From: Mycobacterium asiaticum DSM 44297
GTDB taxonomy: Bacteria; Actinomycetota; Actinomycetes; Mycobacteriales; Mycobacteriaceae
NCBI RefSeq assembly: GCF_000613245.1
Contig: NZ_HG964936.1
Coordinates: forward strand, 962,821 to 1,026,820
Reading direction: 5' to 3'
DNA length: 64,000 nucleotides
The position numbers and the translations under genes are program-made. Numbering within the stretch: position 1 is the stretch's first letter; every line of letters begins with the position of its first letter. The notes below the pieces were generated by a model, which worked only from the letters and a program-made list of their open reading frames with translations, searched no databases and was not told the DNA's origin. Shown piece after piece: positions 1 through 7,906 of the stretch.

Positions 1-52
1 CGGCCGGCGCGACACGCCAGGTTTGTCGGCCCGGACTGTAAAGATGGACGCC

Positions 53-2161
53 ATGCCGGTGGTGGCCGACCCTTTGATCGCGGGGCTGGACGACGAGCAG
101 CGTGAGGCCGTGCTCGCCCCGCGCGGTCCGGTCTGCGTGCTGGCCGGCGCCGGCACCGGGAAGACCCGCACCATCACCCATCGCATCGCGCAGCTGGTGG
201 CCGGCGGCCACGTCGCGGCCGGACAGGTGCTGGCCGTCACCTTCACGCAGCGCGCGGCGGGGGAGATGCGGTCGCGGTTGCGGTCGCTCGACGCGACGGC
301 GCAGCTCGGTTCGGGCGTCGGGGCGGTGCAGGCGCTCACCTTCCACGCCGCCGCGCACCGTCAGCTGCGGTACTTCTGGCCGCGGGTGGTCGGCAACACC
401 CGCTGGGAATTGATGGACACCAAGTTCGCCGTCGTCGCGCGCGCGGCCGGCCGCTGCCGGCTCAATGTCAGCACCGACGACGTACGGGACCTCGCCGGCG
501 AGATCGAATGGGCCAAGGCGTCTCTGATCGTCCCGGAGGACTACGCGCGCGCGGTGGCCGCCGCCGGCCGCGACACTCCGATGGACGCCGAGAAGGTGGT
601 GGCGGTCTACACCGCGTACGAGGCCTTGAAGGTTCGCGACGAGTCCGTCACGCTGCTGGATTTCGACGACCTGCTGCTGCACACCGCCGCCGCTATCGAG
701 AATGACGCTGCGGTGGCCGCGGAGTTCCGCGACCGCTACCGCTGCTTCGTCGTCGACGAGTACCAGGACGTGACGCCGTTGCAGCAGCGGGTGCTGACGG
801 CCTGGCTCGGTGACCGCGACGACCTGACCGTCGTCGGGGACGCCAACCAGACCATCTACTCGTTCACCGGAGCCTCGCCACGCTTCCTGCTGGACTTCTC
901 GCGGCGCTTCCCGGACGCGACGGTGGTGCGGCTGGAACGCGACTACCGGTCCACCCCGCAGGTGGTGTCGCTGGCCAACCAGGTGATCGCCACCGCCCGG
1001 GGCCGCGTCGCGGGCAGCAAGCTGCAGCTGATCGGTCAGCGCGAAGCGGGCCCGGCGCCGTCGTTCCGCGAGCATCCCGACGAGGCCACCGAGGCCGCCT
1101 CCGTCGCCGCCGAGATTGCCGCGCTCATCGAATCCGGCACCGCGCCAGCCGAAATCGCGATCCTGTACCGGGTCAACGCCCAGTCCGAGGTCTATGAGGA
1201 GGCGCTGACCGAGGCCGGCATTGCCTACCAGGTCCGCGGCGGCGAGGGGTTCTTCAACCGCCAGGAGATCAAGCAGGCGCTGTTAGCTCTGCGCCGCGCC
1301 GCCGAGCGCGGCGCCGAGGGCGACCAGCCGGACCTGCCGCAGCTGGTGCGCGGGTTGCTGGAGCCGCTCGGGCTGACCGCCGAGCCGCCGGTCGGGACCC
1401 GGGCGCGTGACCGGTGGGAGGCGCTGGGCGCGCTTGCCGAACTGGTCGACGACGAGGTGGCGGAGCGTCCGCGGCTGGACCTGCCCGGCCTGGTGGCCGA
1501 GTTGCGGGTGCGGGCCGACGCGCGACACCCACCGGTGGTCCAGGGCGTCACCCTGGCCTCCCTGCACGCGGCCAAGGGTCTGGAATGGGATGCGGTGTTC
1601 CTGGTCGGCCTGGCCGACGGCACGCTGCCCATCTCGCACGCCCTCGCGCACGGCCCTGACAGCGAAGCCGTCGAGGAAGAGCGTCGGCTGCTGTACGTCG
1701 GAATCACCAGGGCCCGCACGCATCTGGCGCTCAGCTGGGCGCTGGCGCGGTCGGCGGGCGGCCGGCAGAGCCGCAAGCCGTCGCGCTTCCTCAACGGCAT
1801 CGCCCCCCAGACTCGGGTCGAGGCGGCACCGCCGAAGTCGCGGCGCAACCGCGGTCCCGCGCGCTGCCGGGTCTGCAATAAGGACCTGACCACGCCGGCG
1901 GCGATCATGCTGCGGCGCTGCGAATCCTGTTCCGGCGACGTCGACGAGGACCTGCTGCTTCAGCTCAAAGACTGGCGGCGCGACGCCGCCAAGGAACAGG
2001 ATGTCCCGGCCTACATCGTCTTCAGCGACAACACGTTGATCGCGATCGCCGAGCTGCGTCCCACCGACGAGGCTGCCCTGATCGCCATCCCCGGCATTGG
2101 TGCCCGCAAGCTCGAACAGTACGGACCGGACGTCCTGGAGCTGGTTCGCCGAGCCCGCTAA
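53..2161 (+). CDS. uvrD2: ATP-dependent DNA helicase UvrD2
   Basis: Superfamily 1A 3'-5' DNA helicase of about 702 residues, acting in DNA repair and genome maintenance. Visible motifs in order are Walker A GAGTGKT near residue 33, motif II VDEYQD, motif [11 protein letters not shown], a late [12 protein letters not shown] block and [13 protein letters not shown]. After the helicase core come two CxxC pairs (CRVC and CESC), the tetracysteine motif typical of mycobacterial UvrD2, then a C-terminal HRDC domain ending near [13 protein letters not shown]. The frame opens at a TTG at 23 and has ATGs at 44 and 53. I chose 53 because the text from there, [14 protein letters not shown], aligns with the remembered M. 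tuberculosis N-terminus. The upstream region is cut by the window edge, so the start is tentative. whiB7 follows on the same strand but has its own promoter. Confidence 0.95.
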   Translation: MPVVADPLIAGLDDEQREAVLAPRGPVCVLAGAGTGKTRTITHRIAQLVAGGHVAAGQVLAVTFTQRAAGEMRSRLRSLDATAQLGSGVGAVQALTFHAAAHRQLRYFWPRVVGNTRWELMDTKFAVVARAAGRCRLNVSTDDVRDLAGEIEWAKASLIVPEDYARAVAAAGRDTPMDAEKVVAVYTAYEALKVRDESVTLLDFDDLLLHTAAAIENDAAVAAEFRDRYRCFVVDEYQDVTPLQQRVLTAWLGDRDDLTVVGDANQTIYSFTGASPRFLLDFSRRFPDATVVRLERDYRSTPQVVSLANQVIATARGRVAGSKLQLIGQREAGPAPSFREHPDEATEAASVAAEIAALIESGTAPAEIAILYRVNAQSEVYEEALTEAGIAYQVRGGEGFFNRQEIKQALLALRRAAERGAEGDQPDLPQLVRGLLEPLGLTAEPPVGTRARDRWEALGALAELVDDEVAERPRLDLPGLVAELRVRADARHPPVVQGVTLASLHAAKGLEWDAVFLVGLADGTLPISHALAHGPDSEAVEEERRLLYVGITRARTHLALSWALARSAGGRQSRKPSRFLNGIAPQTRVEAAPPKSRRNRGPARCRVCNKDLTTPAAIMLRRCESCSGDVDEDLLLQLKDWRRDAAKEQDVPAYIVFSDNTLIAIAELRPTDEAALIAIPGIGARKLEQYGPDVLELVRRAR

Positions 2162-2181
2162 TCGCCTATTTCCGCAGGTCA

Positions 2182-2220
2182 GAAAATCGGTTGTCAGGCT
2201 GCGGTGGTATTCTCTACTCT
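2182..2220 (+). promoter_or_regulatory. whiB7 promoter with WhiB7-type AT-rich element
   Basis: A run AAAAT (2183-2187) sits three bases before a -35-like TTGTCA (2191-2196). An 18-base spacer leads to TACTCT (2215-2220) as the -10. Known WhiB7-activated promoters carry an AT-rich element just upstream of the -35, and whiB7 is autoregulated. The layout therefore fits an autoregulatory promoter. The TSS would lie near 2227, giving a leader of about 310 nt. Confidence 0.65.
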
Positions 2221-2267
2221 CGATGCACGTTGGCCTCTGTCGAGACCCGGAAGGAGGGTGGCCCGCA

Positions 2268-2408
2268 ATGATCACTATGGACATCACCGTGTTCGGCGTA
2301 TCGGCGGCTACCCGCCTGCCCAACGCGCATGCCGCCGCACCGGCGGCCGCGGGTAAGCACCGTGTCGCCGCCGCGGCTGAAGCGTCCGTGAATCGGGGCT
2401 CAACGTAG
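2268..2408 (+). CDS. whiB7 leader upstream ORF (46 aa)
   Basis: A short reading frame lies in the whiB7 leader. It starts at ATG 2268, has a strong Shine-Dalgarno AAGGAGGG at 2251-2258, and stops at TAG 2406-2408. The peptide begins MITMDITVFGVSAATRLP and is then rich in Ala, with no recognisable domain. A translated uORF followed by an intrinsic terminator is the arrangement described for actinobacterial whiB7/wblC leaders. There, impaired translation of the uORF by ribosome-targeting drugs lets RNA polymerase pass the terminator. The peptide itself is probably not functional. The stop codon lies 23 nt before the attenuator stem. Confidence 0.7.
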   Translation: MITMDITVFGVSAATRLPNAHAAAPAAAGKHRVAAAAEASVNRGST

Positions 2409-2431
2409 AGACCCTCTAGTTTTCGCCAAAT

Positions 2432-2475
2432 GGCCACGGACCCGAAGTCACCGGATCCGTGGCCGATTTCTTTTG
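2432..2475 (+). terminator. whiB7 transcription attenuator
   Basis: The inverted repeat GGCCACGGACCCG (2432-2444) pairs with CCGGATCCGTGGCC (2451-2464) around a six-base loop and is followed by the U-rich GATTTCTTTTG. This is an intrinsic terminator placed between the uORF and whiB7. It would abort basal transcripts and be bypassed under translation stress. Confidence 0.8.
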
Positions 2476-2540
2476 GGAGACAACCTCCCTGGTCCGGGTC
2501 ACGAAGACAACCAACCGACCAGGAAGCAGGTGAACAGGAC

Positions 2541-2804
2541 ATGTCGGCTCTGACAGTCCCCAGACGGACGCAGCCGGTCCTGCCATGTCATGCCGGCGAT
2601 CCCGACCTGTGGTTCGCCGAAACCCCGGCCGACCTCGAGCGCGCCAAGACGCTGTGTGCCAGCTGCCCGATCCGGCGCCAGTGCCTGGCGGCCGCGTTGG
2701 AAAGGGCTGAGCCATGGGGAGTTTGGGGCGGCGAGATCTTCGAACGGGGATCGGTCGTCAGCCGCAAGCGTCCACGCGGGCGTCCTCGCAAGGAGGCCGC
2801 CTAG
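2541..2804 (+). CDS. whiB7: Redox/antibiotic-responsive regulator WhiB7
   Basis: Small Fe-S regulator of 87 residues that binds the principal sigma factor and activates intrinsic antibiotic-resistance genes. The 4Fe-4S ligands are visible as Cys16 (VLPCHAGDPDLW) and the CASCPIRRQC cluster. These are followed by the G(V/I)WGG turn (EPWGVWGGEIF) and the C-terminal AT-hook KRPRGRPRK, which is diagnostic of WhiB7 among WhiB proteins. The start at ATG 2541 (MSALTVPRR) matches the remembered M. tuberculosis protein. An in-frame upstream ATG at 2430 falls inside the attenuator and is unlikely to be used. Regulation is by autoactivation and leader attenuation, as annotated just upstream. Confidence 0.97.
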   Translation: MSALTVPRRTQPVLPCHAGDPDLWFAETPADLERAKTLCASCPIRRQCLAAALERAEPWGVWGGEIFERGSVVSRKRPRGRPRKEAA

Positions 2805-2814
2805 GCGAGCAGTA

Positions 2815-2854
2815 GCAAAAGCACCCGACACGCCGAGCGTGCGGGTGCTTTTGC
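2815..2854. terminator. Bidirectional terminator between whiB7 and the ABC1-kinase gene
   Basis: The near-perfect inverted repeat GCAAAAGCACCCG (2815-2827) / CGGGTGCTTTTGC (2842-2854) has an inner CACGC/GCGTG stem. A-rich and T-rich flanks make U-tracts on both strands. It lies 10 nt after whiB7 and 26 nt beyond the stop of the convergent kinase gene, so it can terminate both. Confidence 0.85.
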
Positions 2855-2880
2855 GTCTGCTCGCGGGACCCGCCCGGCCG

Positions 2881-4224
2881 CTAGGCCAGTGCCACGTCGG
2901 GTTCGTTGAAGCCAGGGATCAGCTCCTCGGTCAGCGCCTTGATGGGCACATGCGCATCGAGCTGACACAGGATTGCCGCTACCGAGGCGATCACCCGCAT
3001 CGGGATGGCGAGCTTGGGCGGTAGGTCCATCTGCCGCGCCGTCTTGATCTGCGCAACCGAGCGGTCGAACTGGCTGACCGTCATCCGCTGCAACCACTTG
3101 CGGGTGTAGTGGAACACCTCGACCTCGATCGGTTCGACGTACTGCCGCAGCATTTCGTCGATTTCGCGGACCGACACCTGCTGCCCGCGCTGGATGAAGC
3201 CCACCTTCTCCATCGTCGGCAGCAGCAGGTCATAGTTCTTGTCACGGGCCAGGCGAATCGTCATGCCCAACTCGACGGGGTAGCCGCCGGGCAGGGGAGC
3301 CACAGCGCCGAAATCGATGACGCCCATTCGCCCGTCGGGCAGCAGCATGAAGTTGCCCGGGTGCGCGTCGCCGTGCAACATTTCCAGGCGCCGCGGCGCG
3401 TCGAAGGTGAGCTCGAGCAGCCGAACCCCGATCAGGTCGCGCTGTTCGGGGGTGCCGTTCCGGATGATCTCCGCCATGTGGATGCCGTCGATCCATTCCT
3501 GGATGACGACCTTGGGTGCGCTGGCCACCACGTGCGGAATAGTGAAGTGCGGGTGACCCTCGTACGCCTTGGCGAATTTGCGCTGGTTGTCTGCCTCCAG
3601 TCGGTAGTCGAGCTCCATCTCGGTGCGTTGGATCAGTTCGTCGACCACACCCTGCACATCCGCACCCGGCGAGAGCTGCTTGAACACCCCGACCATCCGT
3701 TGCATTGTCTTGAGGTCGGCCCGCAGCGCCTCGTCGGCGCCCGGGTACTGGATCTTCACCGCGACCTCGCGCCCGTCGGACCACACCGCCTTATGCACCT
3801 GGCCGATGCTGGCCGACGCGACAGGGGTGTCGTCGAAGGAACTGAAGCGCTCTCGCCACTTGGTGCCCAGCTGCGCGTCGAGCACCCGATGCACCTTGGC
3901 GGCCGGCAGTGGCGGGGCGTCCTTCTGCAGCTTGGTCAGCGCCTCCCGGTAGGGCTCGCCGAACTGCTCGGGGATGGCGGCTTCCATCACCGACAACGCC
4001 TGACCGACCTTCATGGCGCCGCCCTTGAGCTCACCGAGCACGGTGAAAAGCTGATTGGCCGCCTTCTCCATGAGTTCGGCGTTGACCTCGTCTTTGGACT
4101 TGCCGGTCAGCCGCTTACCGAAGCCCAGGGCAGCCCGGCCGGCCATGCCCACCGGCAGGCTGGCCAGCTTTGCATTGCGGGCCGCGCGGCCGCGCTTGAT
4201 CTCTGACACATACCCATCATCCAC
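2881..4224 (-). CDS. ABC1/UbiB-family atypical kinase (Rv3197-like)
   Basis: Atypical protein-kinase-like ATPase of the ABC1/AarF/UbiB family, about 447 residues. Family motifs are clear: the KxGQ-type helix GGAMKVGQALSV, the Ala-rich ATP loop ASIGQVHKA, the lysine strand VAVKIQYPG, the catalytic loop LHGDAHPGNFM and the metal site VIDFGA. The sequence is very close to remembered M. tuberculosis Rv3197. That protein lies beside whiB7 there too and has been linked to macrolide tolerance as part of the WhiB7-associated response. The frame opens at a GTG at 4224. A second GTG at 4209 (VSEIKRGRAARN) is an equally good start. The gene converges on whiB7 and shares its terminator. Confidence 0.9.
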   Translation of the reverse strand: MDDGYVSEIKRGRAARNAKLASLPVGMAGRAALGFGKRLTGKSKDEVNAELMEKAANQLFTVLGELKGGAMKVGQALSVMEAAIPEQFGEPYREALTKLQKDAPPLPAAKVHRVLDAQLGTKWRERFSSFDDTPVASASIGQVHKAVWSDGREVAVKIQYPGADEALRADLKTMQRMVGVFKQLSPGADVQGVVDELIQRTEMELDYRLEADNQRKFAKAYEGHPHFTIPHVVASAPKVVIQEWIDGIHMAEIIRNGTPEQRDLIGVRLLELTFDAPRRLEMLHGDAHPGNFMLLPDGRMGVIDFGAVAPLPGGYPVELGMTIRLARDKNYDLLLPTMEKVGFIQRGQQVSVREIDEMLRQYVEPIEVEVFHYTRKWLQRMTVSQFDRSVAQIKTARQMDLPPKLAIPMRVIASVAAILCQLDAHVPIKALTEELIPGFNEPDVALA

Positions 4225-4280
4225 GACGGCCAGCGCATCAAGTGCACCGATTATTCATCTGCGTGAGAGATGGTGAGCAC

Positions 4281-4454
4281 ATGGGAGCCAAACAGACACA
4301 ACACGACGCCGCGGACGCCCTCTATCGGGCGATCATCGAGACGCTGGACCGGCACCGCAACGAACGCACGCTGGACGAACATGTCCTGGACGCGCTCGGC
4401 CGGGCGTATGCGTCGATCTCGTCGAACGTCCCGGAGCAGGGCCGGCTCGGGTAA
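4281..4454 (+). CDS. Small conserved hypothetical protein (57 aa)
   Basis: A 57-residue acidic/basic soluble peptide (MGAKQTQHDAADALYRAIIE...) with a helical pattern, no cysteines and no membrane segment. It is transcribed divergently from the ABC1 kinase gene and ends six bases before the stop of the convergent ocin-ThiF-like gene. The start at ATG 4281 is preceded by GGTGAG. By position it is probably the counterpart of the small M. tuberculosis ORF Rv3196A. No function can be read from the sequence. A RiPP-precursor role was considered because of its neighbour but is not supported. Confidence 0.6.
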   Translation: MGAKQTQHDAADALYRAIIETLDRHRNERTLDEHVLDALGRAYASISSNVPEQGRLG

Positions 4455-4459
4455 CTGCG

Positions 4460-5293
4460 TCAGCAATCGCACAGCGGGTGTCTGGTCCACGGCCGCGCGA
4501 CAATCGAGCTGGCGTGGAGATCGAACTCCAGCGTGGCGTTGAGCGCCGAGGGTGGGTCCGGATCCGCCAGCCGGCCGCGGACCGCGGCGACCACCCGGTG
4601 CACCTGGCTGAGCGCCAGCGCCGCGGTGGCCAGCAGCGTCGCGCGATCGGCGACCCCAACGGTGTCCCGTAGCTGCGCGGCGATGGCCGGCCACGCGGCG
4701 TCCCGGTCCCGGCGGTGCAGGTCGGCGCAACCCAGGCAACTGGTGACGCCGGGTATCACCAGCGGCCCGACCAGGCCGGTGCCGTCGCGCACCCGGACCG
4801 GTAGGTGCGGCACACCCGCGGTGTGCAAGTCACGCACGATGCGCGGATCGGCCACCAGGAAGTCGGCCAACACCACCAGATCCACCGCGGCGGCGGTGAC
4901 CGTCGCATGCGATTGGCTGCTGTGCCCCGTCCGCACGCCCGATCCGCGCAGTGCCTGCACCAGCAAGTCGGACAGCGGGCCACGGCCGTGCACCCGGATG
5001 GACGCCGCCCGCCCGGTGGACGTGCCGTCGCCGCGGGTGGCCACCCCGGCGTTGACCAACTGGGTCACCAGTTCGGTCAGGTCCTTGCCGGCTTGCCGTT
5101 GCAGTTCACCGATCGAGGTCGGTGACCGCATGGATCGCAGCACCGCGGCCAGTCGCGCCGCCGTCAGGTCGCCTGGCGGACGGACCAGCACTGCGCGACG
5201 GGGATCCCAGCCCACCTGAACCACGCCGTCGGGACGCAGCAGCACCGGCATCGCCGGGTTCAGCGCATATAGGCAAGTGGCGGCCCGGACCAT
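4460..5293 (-). CDS. Ocin-ThiF-like / TOMM leader-peptide-binding-type protein (Rv3196-like)
   Basis: A 277-residue protein opening ALNPAMPVLLRPDGVVQVGWDPRRAVLVRPP, the wing-helix region typical of proteins annotated 'TOMM precursor leader peptide-binding' or cyclodehydratase N-domains. A degraded Rossmann (E1/ThiF-like) region follows at about 95-165 (DLVVLADFLVADPRIVRDL). Then comes a CLGC pair in PGVTSCLGCADLHRRDRDAAWP and a final CDC, which together could bind zinc. In RiPP pathways such proteins present a precursor to a YcaO enzyme, but no YcaO gene or precursor is visible here. It lies 38 nt downstream of the Rv3195-like gene on the same strand, so the two are probably cotranscribed. 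Homology to M. tuberculosis Rv3196 is from memory. Confidence 0.75.
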   Translation of the reverse strand: MVRAATCLYALNPAMPVLLRPDGVVQVGWDPRRAVLVRPPGDLTAARLAAVLRSMRSPTSIGELQRQAGKDLTELVTQLVNAGVATRGDGTSTGRAASIRVHGRGPLSDLLVQALRGSGVRTGHSSQSHATVTAAAVDLVVLADFLVADPRIVRDLHTAGVPHLPVRVRDGTGLVGPLVIPGVTSCLGCADLHRRDRDAAWPAIAAQLRDTVGVADRATLLATAALALSQVHRVVAAVRGRLADPDPPSALNATLEFDLHASSIVARPWTRHPLCDC

Positions 5294-5331
5294 GACGTGT
5301 CAGGGTGCCACCCCGGCGGCCCCAGCCGAAG

Positions 5332-6702
5332 TCAGTTATCCCCAGGCTCGGGGTCCTGGGAGTCCCGCCCGAGTTCGGCTTCCAAATCGGAGAGGGCCTC
5401 ATCGATCCCGCTGGTGTCGCCGCCGATGACCCGGTCGATGAATGCGGCAGGGTCGTCCAGATCGTCCGCCCCCGGCAGCAGGTCGGGGTGTTGCCAGACC
5501 GCGTCGCGGGCATCCATGCCGGCGGCTTCGGTGAGGCGCACCCACAGCGCACCGGCTTCGCGGAGCTTGCGGGGCCGCAGCTCCAGCCCGACCAGCGTTG
5601 CGAAGGTCTGCTCCGCCGGGCCGCCGCTGGCCCGGCGCCGGCGCAGCGTTTCGCTCAGCGCGGCTTCACCCGGAAGCCGTTCACCCAGCGCGTCCGTCAC
5701 GACTGTCTGCACCCAGCCCTCGATCAGCGCGAGCAAGGTCTCGAGCCGTTCTAAGGCCTGGGTCTGGGCGGGCGTCGCCTTCGGCTCGAATACGCCCTGG
5801 CTCAGCAGTTGCTCCATCGCCGCGGGATCGGCCAGCGACGCCGGGTTGAAGTCGCGGGCCAACTCCTCGATCCCGGACATGTCGATCTTGATGCCCATCG
5901 CGTACGCCTCGACCGCTCCCAGCAGCTGACTCGACAGCCACGGAACATGGCTGAACAAGCGATGATGCGCTGCTTCGCGCGCGGCCAGGAATGTGATGAT
6001 CTCGCTGCGCGGCTGCTCGAGGCCGGCGGCAAAAGACTCCACCGCATCCGGGAGTATCGCGGCCACTCCCTTGGGCCCGAGCGGCAGGCCAACCTCCGTC
6101 GACGTCAGCACCTCGCGGGACAGCCGGCCCAGAGCCTGTCCCAGCTGCGACCCGAACGCCACCCCACCCATCTGCGACATCATCTGCAGCAGCGGGCCGG
6201 CCATGTTCTTGGCTTCCTCCGGCAGCGACTGCACCCACACCGCCGAAATCTGCTGGGCCATCGGGTCACACAGCCGCTTCCAGGTCTGCAGCGTGTTGTC
6301 CACCCAGTCAGACGGGCTCCAGCCCACCGCTCTGGTGGTCCCCGCGGGCAGCGCCGTCGCGCCGTTCAGCCAGGTCTCCGCCAGATGCACGGCATCGGAG
6401 ATGGCCGAGTTGGTGGCCGCCGGGATGGGCGCGACGAAGCCGATCGAGCTCGTCGCGACCTGGCGGGCCAGGTCGTAGTTGACCGGGCCCGAGTCTTTGC
6501 CGGAGGTCATGGCGCTCCCGACCCCGCCGAACATCTCACCCAGGCGGGTGAACAGCTGGCCGAGGTTGGCCATGTCGAACTCGCCGCCCAGGGGGAACGA
6601 ACCGAACGGGTTGGCGCCCGCTCCGGAGTCGGGATCGTCCTTCCCGCGCTTGTCGCGCTCAGGGTCGTCGCCCGCGGAGAAGCCGAAAGGCAGGTCAGCC
6701 AT
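5332..6702 (-). CDS. DUF2342 / zinc-dependent metalloprotease-like protein (Rv3195-like)
   Basis: A 456-residue protein of the TIGR03624/DUF2342 'putative hydrolase' family. It has a disordered Gly/Asp-rich N-terminus and then an all-helical body. The family's metalloprotease-like motif reads REAAHHRLFSHVPWL around residue 240. The first His of HExxH is replaced by Arg while Glu and the later His residues remain. The C-terminus is an acidic tail. ATG at 6702 (MADLPFGFS) was preferred over an in-frame GTG at 6720 because homologues begin there. It heads a two-gene unit with the ocin-ThiF-like gene and is divergent from the PDZ/Lon-type protease gene. Peptidase activity is not established from sequence. 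Confidence 0.8.
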   Translation of the reverse strand: MADLPFGFSAGDDPERDKRGKDDPDSGAGANPFGSFPLGGEFDMANLGQLFTRLGEMFGGVGSAMTSGKDSGPVNYDLARQVATSSIGFVAPIPAATNSAISDAVHLAETWLNGATALPAGTTRAVGWSPSDWVDNTLQTWKRLCDPMAQQISAVWVQSLPEEAKNMAGPLLQMMSQMGGVAFGSQLGQALGRLSREVLTSTEVGLPLGPKGVAAILPDAVESFAAGLEQPRSEIITFLAAREAAHHRLFSHVPWLSSQLLGAVEAYAMGIKIDMSGIEELARDFNPASLADPAAMEQLLSQGVFEPKATPAQTQALERLETLLALIEGWVQTVVTDALGERLPGEAALSETLRRRRASGGPAEQTFATLVGLELRPRKLREAGALWVRLTEAAGMDARDAVWQHPDLLPGADDLDDPAAFIDRVIGGDTSGIDEALSDLEAELGRDSQDPEPGDN

Positions 6703-6797
6703 AGGCTCAACGGTACCCACCGCAGAATCAGAAAGCGCGGTCCCCGGTCACGCTCGCAGCTGAACTGGTCTGTCCGGTGCCGTCTAAGGTGAGCGGC

Positions 6798-7820
6798 GTG
6801 AACAGGCGGATTTTGACCCTGATGGTCGCGCTGGTGCCGATCGTGGTGTTCGGCGTGCTCCTGGCGGTGGTGACGGTGCCGTTCGTGTCACTGGGCCCCG
6901 GTCCGACGTTCGACACTCTGGGCGAGGTCGACGGCAAGCAGGTCGTCCAGATCGAGGGAACCCAGACGCATCCGACGTCGGGCCACCTGAACATGACGAC
7001 GGTGTCCCAGCGCGACGATCTGACTCTCGGTGAAGCCCTCACGCTGTGGATCTCCGGGCAGGAGCAGCTGGTGCCGCGGGACCTGATCTATCCGCCGGGC
7101 AAGTCGCGCGACGAGGTCGACAAGGCCAACAACGCGGACTTCAAGAACTCCGAGGACAGCGCCGAGTACGCCGCACTCGGCTACCTGAAATATCCCGAAG
7201 CGGTCACCATCGCTTCGGTCAGCGAGGGCGGCCCGTCGGTGGGCAAACTCAAGCCCGGCGATGCCATCGACGCCGTCGACCGCACCCCGGTCGCCAACGT
7301 CGAACAATTCACCGCGTTGCTCAAGAAGACGAAGCCCGGCCAGGCGGTGACGATCGACTACCGTCGCAAGAACGAGCCCGCGGGCGTCGCGCAGATCACG
7401 CTGGGCACCAACAAGGACCGCGATTACGGGTTCCTGGGGGTCGCGGTGCTGGATGCGCCGTGGGCGCCGTTCTCGGTGAGCTTCAACCTGGCCAACATCG
7501 GCGGGCCGTCCGCCGGCCTGATGTTCAGCCTGGCGTTAGTGGACAAGCTCACCACCGGCGACCTGGCCGGTTCCACGTTCGTGGCCGGTACCGGAACGAT
7601 CAGCGTTGACGGCAAGGTGGGGCCCATCGGTGGCATCACCCACAAGATGGCCGCGGCCCGGGCGGCCGGGGCCACCGTGTTCCTGGTGCCCGCGAAGAAC
7701 TGCTACGAGGCGGTTTCGCAGATTCCGTCGGGGTTGAAGCTGGTCAAGGTCGAGACGCTGGGTTCGGCGGTGGACGCTCTGCATGCGATGACGTCTGGCG
7801 GGCCCACCCCGAGTTGCTAG
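6798..7820 (+). CDS. Membrane-anchored PDZ / Lon-type (S16) serine protease (YlbL family, Rv3194c-like)
   Basis: A 340-residue envelope protease. One N-terminal membrane segment (about residues 5-27, LMVALVPIVVFGVLLAVVTV) is followed by an extracytoplasmic region. A PDZ domain spans about 130-215 (VASV-type strand, GDAIDAVDRTPVANVEQF). A Lon S16 catalytic domain follows, with the nucleophile Ser in GGPSAGLMFSLALVDKL and the catalytic Lys in GGITHKMAAARAAGA. The start was set at GTG 6798 (VNRRILTLMV), which matches the remembered M. tuberculosis protein. An in-frame GTG at 6777 would add seven residues. The UPF0182 gene follows after 86 nt on the same strand and may be coexpressed. Confidence 0.88.
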   Translation: MNRRILTLMVALVPIVVFGVLLAVVTVPFVSLGPGPTFDTLGEVDGKQVVQIEGTQTHPTSGHLNMTTVSQRDDLTLGEALTLWISGQEQLVPRDLIYPPGKSRDEVDKANNADFKNSEDSAEYAALGYLKYPEAVTIASVSEGGPSVGKLKPGDAIDAVDRTPVANVEQFTALLKKTKPGQAVTIDYRRKNEPAGVAQITLGTNKDRDYGFLGVAVLDAPWAPFSVSFNLANIGGPSAGLMFSLALVDKLTTGDLAGSTFVAGTGTISVDGKVGPIGGITHKMAAARAAGATVFLVPAKNCYEAVSQIPSGLKLVKVETLGSAVDALHAMTSGGPTPSC

Positions 7821-7906
7821 CCGCGTTGCTGATCGGGCCATCCGGCCCGACCCGCCCGGTGCGTAGAGTTGTGACCGTCGGGGAAACAGAGCAGGGAGCG
7901 TAACCA

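Noticed and set aside
2430..2540. In-frame upstream ATG of whiB7 at 2430
   Set aside because: It lies inside the attenuator and would add residues absent from known WhiB7 proteins; ATG 2541 fits better.
3109..4206. Long open frame antisense to the ABC1 kinase (365 codons)
   Set aside because: It is a GC-rich shadow of a well-supported gene with no domain-like pattern. Similar antisense frames at 13151-14605 and 38725-40047 were dismissed for the same reason.
4281..5293. Small 57-aa gene plus ocin-ThiF-like gene as a RiPP precursor/recognition pair
   Set aside because: The peptide has no Cys, few Ser/Thr and no core-like region, and it is convergent with the other gene, not cotranscribed.
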